From NCBI GenBank assembly GCA_003116975.1, contig BGKB01000079.1:62001-126000 (forward strand): a stretch of DNA of 64,000 nucleotides. Direction: 5' to 3'. Made by a program: the position numbers and the translations under genes. The DNA comes from Aurantiochytrium sp. KH105. Its lineage: Eukaryota > Sar > Bigyra > Thraustochytrida > Thraustochytriidae. The notes beneath the pieces are model-generated. The model made no database searches. It saw only the letters and a program-made list of their open reading frames with translations, and was not told the DNA's origin. Below, piece by piece: positions 51,656 through 60,734 of this stretch. Positions within the stretch are counted from its first letter, which is position 1; each line of letters begins with the position of its first letter.

Positions 51656-53527
51656 TCATTGGCGATCGACAGCATCTGGGGGAGTGAGAATCGAAGCTTG
51701 CGGATGTGCCTCCTTGCCGTCCTTTTGCAGGTTGCGAAACTTGGACTGTGCCTCATGCGCAGCCTCGCTGCGCACCAAGTTCTGCTGCGTGGCATCAGAG
51801 TAATAACCCAACCCCCGGTCGCCAAGACGAAAGACCATACCAGCACGCGCGCCTTGGAAAGTAGTGAATGGTCCGTCAAAGGAGCTCTTCGCATAGTCAA
51901 TCGCCGGGACAACCGGCACAGAAGCAGGTGTTGCAGTGGCCGCACCGGCAGACATGGCGGGCTCCGCCTCTGCGGAACCCTCGTAATCCTCCGTGCGCAT
52001 GTCGTTAAGGCCGAGTTCCTCATTGTCATCAAAAGAACGATCGTAGAGAATCTCGGTGAGGCGCTCTTCAGGCTCGGGGGCAGTTGGACTGTAAATGTAA
52101 GAGTTGGCGAGCGGGTCGCGAATGACAAGAGTGAAAGCCTCCTCGCCAGCGATCATACCCTCGAAGCGCGTCTCAAGCTCTTGAAATTTGTCACGCACAG
52201 AATCCTGCGCAGAGTCGCCAGTCGAGAAATCTGCCGCTTGACCTTCAAAGAGGGTCTCCTTTACAAGCGTGAGGAGTCCTTCCACGGTGGTGTACATGCC
52301 TCCCAACGAGCCCTGGGTGACCTCGATTTCGAGCTCGGGAATGAAAACGCCTGACGAGTTGCTTTTGACAACATCGCGACTCATGTCCTCCTGCCACGCC
52401 ACGCGACCCAGCTCCTCTTGCGCAGGCACAAAGAGACGGATCTCCTTGCCCTTGTCAGGAATCGCGCCGCCGCCCTTGACCTCGCTGGTGCGGTAACCGC
52501 AGGCGTCGCTTGGGCAGTCAAAGGCCATAATAATGACCTCCTTGAAGAAAGGAATGTCAGTGATGCAGGTTTTGGAGGTTCCCTCGGTGCCGCAGTTGGG
52601 ACAGTTGGTGGGAATCTGAAAGACTTCCTTTTCCATGATGCGTGCGAGCGCATCGTCAGCCTTGTCCCGAGCGATCGTAGAGCCTTCCGGTGCGTGGAAG
52701 GAGGCCGCCAGCTCCTGGCGACGCTGTTCCAGTGTAGCCTCCGCTTCGAGCTCGGTCTGCGTTTTGTCGAGCTCCCCTGCGAGCACTTCCTCCTCGTTCT
52801 CGTATGATTCGAGCTGAAGGCCAAGCGCCTCGTTTTGCTCCTTGGTCCGCACGTATCGGTTGACATGGAGCTTCGGGTCGGCCTTTGGAGCGTTCGGGTT
52901 CTCGAGGAAGGAGTTTCCCGTAGGATCATCGAGGACCAGGTGTACAGGAAAAGACAGGCCGCTGAGGAGCAAGGCAAAACGACCAATAAACTCGTCGACC
53001 TGGGCTGCGACCTCGGGCGCTACAAGCCGACGCTGTTCCTGACTATCTTTAAGCTCATCGAGCGCAGTGCGCAAGATGCCTTCGATCGTGGAGAAGCACC
53101 CTTTGCCTTTGGGGATCTCAAATTCGAGCTCCTCCACTGTAAGCGTGGCATGATCTGACTTGACAAGCTGGCGCTGAAAGTCCTCCTCGGACTCGAGACG
53201 CAGTCGATACTTGGTGCCGCGGTCCTGTACGCGGGATCCGCTCTGGATTTCATTGTTGGACCATCCGCAGTGCGGGCAGCGAAAGCTCATCAGAATAATC
53301 TCTCGGAAAAACGGGATGTCTGTAAAAAGGAGCCGAGTTGTGCCCTTCTTGTGGCACTCCATGCACAGGCTTTCCATCTCGGTCGGCATGTCCTTGTCGA
53401 CCGTCACAACATCGCCGATCTTTGGGTACATGTTTTCCGCATCATCCTTTTTTTGTTCCTGCTGCTGCTGCTGCTCCTGCTGCTGCTGCTGCTGCTCTTG
53501 CACTTGCTGCTCTTGTTCCAAAGACAT
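51656..53527 (-). CDS. ZPR1: ZPR1 zinc-finger protein
   Basis: 623 aa. ATG 53527 is the first in-frame Met (the frame opens at TTG 53542). A Gln/Glu-rich N-terminus (CAG/CTC runs) precedes two ZPR1 modules. Module 1: CMECHKKGTTRLLFTDIPFF, then CPHCGWSNNE. Module 2: CPNCGTEGTSKTCITDIPFF, then CPSDACGYR with a CX4C second pair. Each is followed by the alpha-helical/beta domain with GCFSTIEGIL and GGMYTTVEGLL. The C-terminal 100 residues are acidic, then a Gly/Asp-rich tail. ZPR1 is a folding chaperone for eEF1A and goes to the nucleus on growth signals. Length exceeds the usual 460-490 aa because of the extensions. Shares a promoter region with BRCA2. Confidence 0.96.
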   Translation of the reverse strand: MSLEQEQQVQEQQQQQQEQQQQQEQKKDDAENMYPKIGDVVTVDKDMPTEMESLCMECHKKGTTRLLFTDIPFFREIILMSFRCPHCGWSNNEIQSGSRVQDRGTKYRLRLESEEDFQRQLVKSDHATLTVEELEFEIPKGKGCFSTIEGILRTALDELKDSQEQRRLVAPEVAAQVDEFIGRFALLLSGLSFPVHLVLDDPTGNSFLENPNAPKADPKLHVNRYVRTKEQNEALGLQLESYENEEEVLAGELDKTQTELEAEATLEQRRQELAASFHAPEGSTIARDKADDALARIMEKEVFQIPTNCPNCGTEGTSKTCITDIPFFKEVIIMAFDCPSDACGYRTSEVKGGGAIPDKGKEIRLFVPAQEELGRVAWQEDMSRDVVKSNSSGVFIPELEIEVTQGSLGGMYTTVEGLLTLVKETLFEGQAADFSTGDSAQDSVRDKFQELETRFEGMIAGEEAFTLVIRDPLANSYIYSPTAPEPEERLTEILYDRSFDDNEELGLNDMRTEDYEGSAEAEPAMSAGAATATPASVPVVPAIDYAKSSFDGPFTTFQGARAGMVFRLGDRGLGYYSDATQQNLVRSEAAHEAQSKFRNLQKDGKEAHPQASILTPPDAVDRQ

Positions 53528-54554
53528 GTTGCCCGGTTTCAACTACAAGCTCGTCGGAGATCTCGCACTCCAAGAAGTGAACGTGAAAACTCACGTTCGC
53601 ACGCACGTTAGCACGCACGCACGCAAGCAACTTGTGTCCTTCGCTTGCTGCTTTCGTACTTTCCCACCTCGCGCTCCTCCTCGTTGGCCGTGGCGTTCGC
53701 TTCCTGGGCTTTCGGGTCTGGCCTCGTCACTTTTCTTCTGCCGGCTCCTGGTGCTTGCTTGCTTGCTTGCTTACTTGCTTGCTGCCAGTGGCCGAGCCCG
53801 CGGCGCCACCCACCCACCCACCACTGGCGGGCCTTGGATTCCCGACTTGTGTCGCCATTCTCGACTTTTGGCGCCGCGTACTCCCCACTTGCGGGCGTTC
53901 CCGCCACTTGCGCCGCATTTTTCGAGAACGTTCGCTCACAACCTGAACGTGGACGAGAAAAGTTCTAGTCGTTCTCATCTTTCCAGAAAATTTACTGCGA
54001 AACCTTTTCCTAGAACCGCAGGCGGCGCCGCAGTTTGAAATAGACCTTTTTCCTTCATCGTGATAGGCCGCCTCTGCCTGGTCGTTAGGAGGCCTGGTTG
54101 ACTCGTATAGTATACTACTCTACGATGCAGGGGCAGAACGGGAACGTTGATGTACTATGCTTGTTGGATAACTTGACTTGTGGTCTCCGTTTGCTCGATT
54201 TGCGCAAATGCATGTGTAGTAAATTTTGCGGCCACTTGCCAATCAGAGCAGAGAGGCGGGGGAGAGAGCAGCAGTTTGAAATAGCTCGAAGCGGTCAAGA
54301 AGCGAGCAGCGCCGCGGCACGAGACAGCGCAGCGCGCAGGGCAGGGCAGGGTCGTGGCAACGTCAGAAGGGGGTGCTGGGAGCATCGTCATTGCCCCGCA
54401 TCTGCTCACACGGAATCAACGTGGACTATCGCCGCGTCAGGGACGTGCTGTGAGGCCAAGAGGCGAGGGATCCCTCGAATCGCCGCGGATCTGCCATTGC
54501 TCACGTGCACGCCAAACGTTTTGAAGAGAATACTTTGGGGACGCGCTCCTGGGC
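53528..54554. promoter_or_regulatory. Divergent promoter region between ZPR1 and BRCA2
   Basis: Contains E2F-like sites TTTTGGCGCC (53866-53875) and TTCCCGCC (53898-53905), two copies of GCAGTTTGAAATAG with the CHR core TTTGAA (54030-54043 and 54271-54284), TTGC and CCCA repeats, and GCGCAG repeats at 54323-54350. No gene seen. Motif calls are by consensus only. Confidence 0.45.
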
Positions 54555-57500
54555 ATGGTCGGGCTCGAGGAGACTGCCGCGGAAAGTGGTTCACAAAGCC
54601 CGGATCTTCTGGCAGATCTCAGCGACGATGAGCTCGAGAATGAGAATCAAACGGACCACCAAGACGCCAAAAATGGTGACGAGGTTGTGCATGACGCAAG
54701 TCTCGAAGGACACTCACGAGTGCGCCCCAATGTACTATACGGCGATCATAAACTGAGTCATGACGCCAACGACCAGCACATATGCAAGACAAAAGATGAC
54801 GATTGTCTCGGAAGCGATAAAACGTGCGCACAATCCGAGTCCATAAAAGGCATGTCAGATCGCGCCGACAACCTGATAAACTCACCTGAGGCACCTTCGT
54901 GGACTCCATTGCGCCAGCGCACGCCAATGGTTCAGTTTCGCTACGACTTCGAACTGAGCCAATCGCCTTATTCTTCACAGGAGGGAAACGAAGATTCTTG
55001 CAGCGTCAGGTCACCGCTCGGCGCAGCCAAAAACGAGTCCGCCACCGCCTCTTCCTCTCTTCCCACGGCCCGGGCTATGTCCTCATCGACATCGAAAGGA
55101 TTGAAGAGACCACGGTCGGGCCGTGCTGTCTCGTCTGCATCAGCATGGGCTACTGCAGCGTCGCCTGATTCGGAGTTTGAAGGACTGCAAGAACATCACG
55201 CCACGAGTGATCATCAAGATGAGGTTCTTCTTGATGAAGAAGACACGATCCGCCATGCGTCGCGTGGGAAACGTACTGGGATCTCTCGCGCGAACGACAA
55301 GGAAAATGGTGATTGTAACTCAGAAGTGTCTAGTTCTTATGGTCTTAAGCTCGATACCGGCTCGGACGCTTCGCAGACCGAAGATTTGGACAAAACTGGG
55401 AAGACGATCCGCCCTGCGCAAGGCATGCCCCCACTATCGGCTGCGACACGTCGTGTCGCATGTAGAAATAGTGACCAGACAAGTGGTCTCCTTTCAAATG
55501 CCGGTGCAGAGAATGCAAGTGCAAGTCGTCACGAACGTTTGGTCGAAGCGGACAAAAGCTCCGACAAGCGTCCTCAGACGTGTCAGGAACCTGCGTTGTC
55601 CATGATGACGGCAAGTTTATTTTCAACCGGAGCTGGCAAAAGGGTACATCTGAAGACCTCGTCGCTGAATGATGCGATACGACGTCTCCATGCACCGTTG
55701 GACTCAGTATCAAATGAAGGCGCATCTGAGGGCTCACAGACTCCAACGCTAACTACAAGCGCATTCAAGAAGCATTGGAATCACGGGCAGACTTCGGACG
55801 AAGTGCACGAAGATGCTGCTGGGGACGGGGCCGACAGCGCCAAGGTAGCTTCTGCGCTCGCTGCCTCGACTCCTCTCCGCGCTACCGATTTTAGTCGATC
55901 CGAGTCCGTGTCAAATTCTAATGTACCATCTGCCGAGGCCACCACACCGAGCCTGTTCTCAACGGGTGCAGGAAAGAGGATCACCATTGACCGACAGTCA
56001 TTGAAGAGGGCAAAAAAATCACTTGCATTGACATTGTCCCCGCAATTACCAACTGCAGGAGCTGAGAATGGAACTGCTGGCGTCCATCGTCAAGCTTTGC
56101 AGACCGTGAATGAAAAGCTTTCTCTACAGACTGCAGATGGGCCGCTTCCTGCATCCTCGGCCCCCAGTCTCTTCTCCACGGGCGCCGGGAAGAAAATCAA
56201 CATTAGTCAAACGGCGCTCGACAATGCTCAAAAGTCCCTCGCATCATCATCGAACCCCAGCCTTTTCTCGACGGGCGCAGGGAAGAAGGTCAACGTCAGT
56301 CAAACGGCGCTCGACAATGCTCAAAAGTCTCTCGTATCATCATCAACCCCCAGTCTCTTTTCCACGGGCGCAGGGAAAAAAGTCAACATCAGTCAAACGG
56401 CGCTCGACAATGCTCAAAAGTCTCTCGCATCATCATCAACCCCCAGTCTCTTTTCCACGGGCGCAGGGAAGAAAGTCAACATCAGTCAAACGGCGCTCGA
56501 CAATGCTCAAAAGTCTCTCGCATCATCATCGACCCCCAGCCTTTTCTCGACGGGCGCAGGGAAGAAGGTCAACATTAGCGAGGCGGCTCTAAGGAATGCC
56601 GAAAAGAGCATGGGTCCTTCTCCAAGAACCGCTTCAAAGGTCGAGGTCAGCGCGAGCATGGAAGACAGCGCTACGGCTGGGGCTGCAACGCCGCTTCGAT
56701 CGCGCGGAAATGCAAGTGCAGGTGCTACGCTGCAAAGGACACCAGGCGGGAATTCTCGCTTGCCGGAATTGCGACCCAAGACGCGAGTGTCGCTGAGTGA
56801 AAATAGGCGTCCTAAACGACCGCGTGCATTCGTAACTCCATTCAAAAAGGGTTACCGAGAGGCCTCTGGCAATTTATCGTCAGCGAGTGCACCGCCGAAA
56901 TTGAAAGGTATAACGTATGGCAACTGTGATGCATTGTCGAATGACTCCAAGAAACGCAAGACAAGCCACAATGAGCAATGCAAGGCGTCGCTGGGCGTCT
57001 ACGATGCTGTCAAACGAGCTAGTCGCCAAAATCTCGAGGAGCATGCCGGGTTCGTTATGGACAGACGACCGTCGACAGCCAGCATCCGTGAGGCTGCTCT
57101 CGAATCAGGGTCACCTCGTTGGCTACTCGCGCTGAATGCAGAAACTTCGGGCCGGGTTCGCTTTAATCCGGATTCTGGTGATATCGAGAGTGTGGCGCCG
57201 ACTGCATCTGCAGAAGGTACCTACCAAGTTGCTCGGCGCGTCCTTCTTGACACGGATGGCGTTGATGAAGAGCTTGTGACGGATGCGTGGACGGCAAATC
57301 ACTATCGATGGATCGTCTGGAAGCTTGCTGCGTATCAGCGGGTCCTTGGTGCAGCGTCGCCTGCTCTTGCTGACGCCTGCACCCTTGGTAATGTCGTCTT
57401 TGATCTCAAATATCGGTATGACCGCGAGCTGGTCCGCGCAGAAAGGCCAGCGCTGCGCAAGGTGCTTGAAAAAGACGCACCGGTTGCAATGCATATGGTG

Positions 57501-59867
57501 CTCTGTGTCGCATCCATCGCACGCCCCGGATCCGCGCATCACCTCGTCCTCACGGATGGCTGGTACGCAGTGCAAGTCTCCGTGGACTCCTGTCTTCAAC
57601 GGCACATCGCAAGAAAGCGAATTTCTGTTGGCAGTAAAATTCATGTCTGTGGCGCGGTGATGATCAACAATGAAGAAGGCGTGAGCCCTCTCGAGGTAGC
57701 GACAAACAACCCTCTCATCGAATCAGCGCCAGGCGCGCGTCCTGAACCAAGATTACGTCTGTCGCAGAATTGTACCTTTCCTGCTGCCTGGCAAACAAAG
57801 CTAGGCTTCCAGGCGGAGCCTGTTCTCTATAAGCAGCTCAGGCATGTGCAGCCATCGGCTGGGACGAGCGTGCCCGGGTTGCGAGCTGTTCTGGTGCGGC
57901 ACTTTGCACTTTTGTATTGTGAGCGCGATGCTCAAAGCGGGCACTGGATCACACGGACTGCAGAAGAAGAGGATGCAGCGCGACGCAAGTACGAGGAGTC
58001 AGTGTGCCAGGCGCGAGACGCCATCATTGCAGAGCACGAGAATTCATGGGAAGATCTTTCGCAAGGATCTGGCGGCTCTGCGAAAATGCGCGCGCGTGAA
58101 GCCATCGTCCAGCGTCGGAGGGATGCCGTTTCTAATGCGCTGCTCGATGATCCGAGGGTGCCTGGTCGTCGAGAAATTAAAACAAAGCTTCGAGTTTTAT
58201 TGCAGCAGCCGGGGTTCGACAACTTCGCAGAGCTCGCCATGTGGAATCCACCTCGCGACTTTACGCGCATGTATCCTGAGGGCTCGTATTTGGCGCTGCA
58301 CTCTCTCACGGTAGTCAGGACAAACAAGCCGAGCCTACCTCGGACGATTTCGCTGAATGCAGGCAAGGAGACCCGGTTCAAGTTGCTCGAAAAGGTGTAT
58401 CCGGACGCGAACGCTGTGCAGACTCGCTCCGTGTTGTCTGTGACGGATTTGTGTCGTGCCCAGGATATCGGTTGCCCCTTTATCGACCTTGTTGGCGTGC
58501 TCGTCCACATTACGGGTCGTCATGCCTTCCTTTGTGGTCCCGCTGGAGAGTCTGACATTGTGTCAGTAAATCTAGGACCCCATTCGGCACTTGACGTAAC
58601 GCACATTCGAGCAATTGGAATTGAAAAGGACTCGATGCCCATCGTCTGCGGCCGGGATCTGGTTGTGCAACCACGGGACCCGACCTCGAAATTTTTCGCC
58701 TGTGGCGAGTACCACCATAGCGCTCTTATTTTGAATCCAAGTAGCACGGTACTCGCTGAAGCTCGGTGGCGTGCGTTCGATTCGCAGGTTGCAAGTCTTT
58801 GTGCATTCTTGCAGAGTCCAGCGAGTCAAGACACGCTTGCTCGAGCTGCAGAGACTGTAAAATCCTTCATTGCTGCCACTGCAGTGCCGATGCAGATGCG
58901 GGCGAAGACGCCTAGAACCTCGATGGAGACGCTGGCAAAGACGCCAGTGAAAACCTCGATGGAGACGCCGGCGAAGACGCCAGCGAAGATGTCAGGAATA
59001 CCAATGACTCCAGGGGTGCCTATGACGCCAGGGATACCTATGACACCAGGGATGCCCAAAACCCAGGTGCGGCCGAAGGCCCCGATTTCGGGAACGCGAG
59101 GACGAGCGACCCCGCAACAAGTCTCGCAGGCATCGTCAAGGGTGGGCGCTATGAGTACGCAACTTACGCCTCATGAACTACAACGACAGGAGCGACTTCG
59201 TTTGCAGCAAGAAAAGCAGGCGCAATGGCGTGAGCAGCACAAGGCGAGACTAGCGGCTCAAAAGCAGCAGCAGCAACAACAAATCCAGCACCAGCAGCAC
59301 CAGCAGCACCAGCAGCAGACTTACCGCCAGTATCATCACCATCATCAACAAAAACAACAAGCACCACTTCAGCACCACCAGCACCAGCACCAGCAGCGAG
59401 TCTATCAGCGCCAGCACCAGCCCCCACAAGTACAACACAAGACTGTTGCGCACGACGATGAAAGTCTTTTGACTCTCTTTACACGAAGTGACGAAATGTC
59501 AAGCATCATGGTCGCGAGGAAGACGATCGACATCCGACGCACCACCGAAGCGATTCAAGGCCTGCGGACAGGAGACCTGATTCGGTTCAGAGGCGCGCAC
59601 CAGACATGTATTGTACGTATCAAGGCCGCTATTCCCTACCAAGATGTGCAAACAGCACTGGAGCATGAGCCTCTGGCCAAATTGTACCCTCAGATGGCTC
59701 ATCCTGCGGAAGCCTTGGAGCTCATTTCGAAGCACATCAACGCTGATGAGGCTGTCTATGCGCTTCACTTCGACGTGGCCGACAACAATCTCTCGCAGCC
59801 GGATTGGGCCACCACTTCTGCATCTGCCTCTGCCATCTCGGCTGCCTTCAAGTCGCCCGTGAAATGA
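54555..59867 (+). CDS. BRCA2: BRCA2 homologue with C-terminal ASCH-like domain
   Basis: 1770 aa, one uninterrupted exon. Seven RAD51-binding BRC repeats: two spaced (about 354-380 and 464-490) and five in tandem from residue 538, each opening LFSTGAGK with position 4 Gly in place of Ala, followed by a helix such as ALDNAQKSL. The DNA-binding region begins near 912 with the helical domain (WIVWKLAAYQR), then OB folds (LVLTDGWYAVQVSVD; GSKIHVCGAVM), a short helical insertion rich in Arg/Glu like a reduced tower, and a third OB fold (FIDLVGVLVHITGR). TP-repeats and a long Gln/His linker (about 1560-1635) follow. The last 120 residues resemble an ASCH domain: ARKTIDIRR, LRTGDLIRFRG, YALHFDV. RAD51 loading is expected from the family. 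Confidence 0.93.
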   Translation: MVGLEETAAESGSQSPDLLADLSDDELENENQTDHQDAKNGDEVVHDASLEGHSRVRPNVLYGDHKLSHDANDQHICKTKDDDCLGSDKTCAQSESIKGMSDRADNLINSPEAPSWTPLRQRTPMVQFRYDFELSQSPYSSQEGNEDSCSVRSPLGAAKNESATASSSLPTARAMSSSTSKGLKRPRSGRAVSSASAWATAASPDSEFEGLQEHHATSDHQDEVLLDEEDTIRHASRGKRTGISRANDKENGDCNSEVSSSYGLKLDTGSDASQTEDLDKTGKTIRPAQGMPPLSAATRRVACRNSDQTSGLLSNAGAENASASRHERLVEADKSSDKRPQTCQEPALSMMTASLFSTGAGKRVHLKTSSLNDAIRRLHAPLDSVSNEGASEGSQTPTLTTSAFKKHWNHGQTSDEVHEDAAGDGADSAKVASALAASTPLRATDFSRSESVSNSNVPSAEATTPSLFSTGAGKRITIDRQSLKRAKKSLALTLSPQLPTAGAENGTAGVHRQALQTVNEKLSLQTADGPLPASSAPSLFSTGAGKKINISQTALDNAQKSLASSSNPSLFSTGAGKKVNVSQTALDNAQKSLVSSSTPSLFSTGAGKKVNISQTALDNAQKSLASSSTPSLFSTGAGKKVNISQTALDNAQKSLASSSTPSLFSTGAGKKVNISEAALRNAEKSMGPSPRTASKVEVSASMEDSATAGAATPLRSRGNASAGATLQRTPGGNSRLPELRPKTRVSLSENRRPKRPRAFVTPFKKGYREASGNLSSASAPPKLKGITYGNCDALSNDSKKRKTSHNEQCKASLGVYDAVKRASRQNLEEHAGFVMDRRPSTASIREAALESGSPRWLLALNAETSGRVRFNPDSGDIESVAPTASAEGTYQVARRVLLDTDGVDEELVTDAWTANHYRWIVWKLAAYQRVLGAASPALADACTLGNVVFDLKYRYDRELVRAERPALRKVLEKDAPVAMHMVLCVASIARPGSAHHLVLTDGWYAVQVSVDSCLQRHIARKRISVGSKIHVCGAVMINNEEGVSPLEVATNNPLIESAPGARPEPRLRLSQNCTFPAAWQTKLGFQAEPVLYKQLRHVQPSAGTSVPGLRAVLVRHFALLYCERDAQSGHWITRTAEEEDAARRKYEESVCQARDAIIAEHENSWEDLSQGSGGSAKMRAREAIVQRRRDAVSNALLDDPRVPGRREIKTKLRVLLQQPGFDNFAELAMWNPPRDFTRMYPEGSYLALHSLTVVRTNKPSLPRTISLNAGKETRFKLLEKVYPDANAVQTRSVLSVTDLCRAQDIGCPFIDLVGVLVHITGRHAFLCGPAGESDIVSVNLGPHSALDVTHIRAIGIEKDSMPIVCGRDLVVQPRDPTSKFFACGEYHHSALILNPSSTVLAEARWRAFDSQVASLCAFLQSPASQDTLARAAETVKSFIAATAVPMQMRAKTPRTSMETLAKTPVKTSMETPAKTPAKMSGIPMTPGVPMTPGIPMTPGMPKTQVRPKAPISGTRGRATPQQVSQASSRVGAMSTQLTPHELQRQERLRLQQEKQAQWREQHKARLAAQKQQQQQQIQHQQHQQHQQQTYRQYHHHHQQKQQAPLQHHQHQHQQRVYQRQHQPPQVQHKTVAHDDESLLTLFTRSDEMSSIMVARKTIDIRRTTEAIQGLRTGDLIRFRGAHQTCIVRIKAAIPYQDVQTALEHEPLAKLYPQMAHPAEALELISKHINADEAVYALHFDVADNNLSQPDWATTSASASAISAAFKSPVK
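56166..56630 (+). repeat. Five 93-bp tandem BRC units inside BRCA2
   Basis: Units start at 56166, 56259, 56352, 56445 and 56538, exactly 93 bp (31 codons) apart. Units 3 and 4 are almost identical in DNA; unit 5 diverges at its end. Recent unequal crossing-over. Confidence 0.95.
58988..59055 (+). repeat. 21-bp coding repeat (MTPGxP) in BRCA2
   Basis: About three 21-bp units encoding MTPG(V/I/M)P, preceded by imperfect KTPxKTSMET units. Every unit adds a Thr-Pro, a possible proline-directed kinase site. Confidence 0.8.
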
Positions 59868-60734
59868 TTCTTTACTAAAAGCAAGAGCAACTGATCTGAC
59901 CATTCTCTTGTCTCAGCTCCTCTCTCTGTCTGTCTATCCGTGTATTCTCCAGAGGGTCTGACTGGCTTCTCGCAGTTCCCCCCGCCTTTCCCATCTCCCC
60001 ACCGTGCATGCGGGCGACTCTCCAGCCCAGTCCTGGATCGACGTGAATGAAAGCAACCAACAATCTCCCAGCCCATGGCCAGAACAACTTGCAGCCACAT
60101 CGCCGCCCCGCGAGGACGAAGAGCTCAACAAAAAATAAAAAAGAACCCCAAAAGCGCTCCTGCTACTAGCGCTCTGGGGATGGTGTTTTTTTTAAGGTGC
60201 AGAGTACGGGGTTCGCTGTCGAGTCGATAGCAGTGTTAGGATTTCGCCCATATGACCATTACCAGTGTGTTCTCACGTACAACCCGCGAGGCTCTCGCCA
60301 TCGCATAGACTCGCCGATTAAGGCGCTTAAGTGCGACTCCTTAGACCACTCGGACAACCCTGCTTCCGATATCACGCACACGCGCCTCAGAGGCTGAAGC
60401 AGCGCGTACAAGACTGACGTCGCGCCCGGAGGCGCTAACGTTCGCACCACCCGCGTGTGCAAAATAGTCCTAGCGTAAGGGAGGGTAACCTCCTTTATAA
60501 GGGAGCCGCCGCGAGGAGAGAAGGAGCAAAGGGGAAGGGAGACCAGCCAGCAAGCCAGCAAGCCAGCCGCGAGCATGTAAAGAGCTTCAAGAAAGGCGGC
60601 GAGGATCACGGAGAAGAAAAGGGAAGATTGACGAATTGAGCGAGCAGCGAGTTTTTACTTAGAATTAAACTTATAATTCACTAGATGACGACGTCTCGAT
60701 CCAGCGGTTGCACCTCATTCGAGCGCAGCTTGGC
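59868..60734. other. Convergent intergenic region with tRNA remnant
   Basis: Between the BRCA2 and glycosyltransferase stops. Holds the tRNA-Leu remnant (60281-60363), a T-run (60186-60194) and CCAGCAAG repeats (60543-60570). No other gene. Confidence 0.65.
60281..60363 (-). pseudogene. tRNA-Leu(UAA) remnant with intron, 3' end missing
   Basis: Minus strand from 60363. Acceptor 5' strand GCAGGGT, then TG, D-arm TCC...GGA with GAGTGGTCTAA (A box), anticodon stem TCGCA paired with TGCGA (60305-60301), and loop CTTAAG with anticodon TAA at 60329-60327. A 19-base intron (60325-60307) sits at the canonical place after base 37 and contains TTAA that can pair with the anticodon. A long variable arm GGC-GAGA-GCC follows, then GCGGGTT. 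After that the sequence no longer gives the T-loop, T-stem or the ACCCTGC acceptor strand. Called a truncated copy, since a tRNA lacking these could not mature. Confidence 0.6.
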
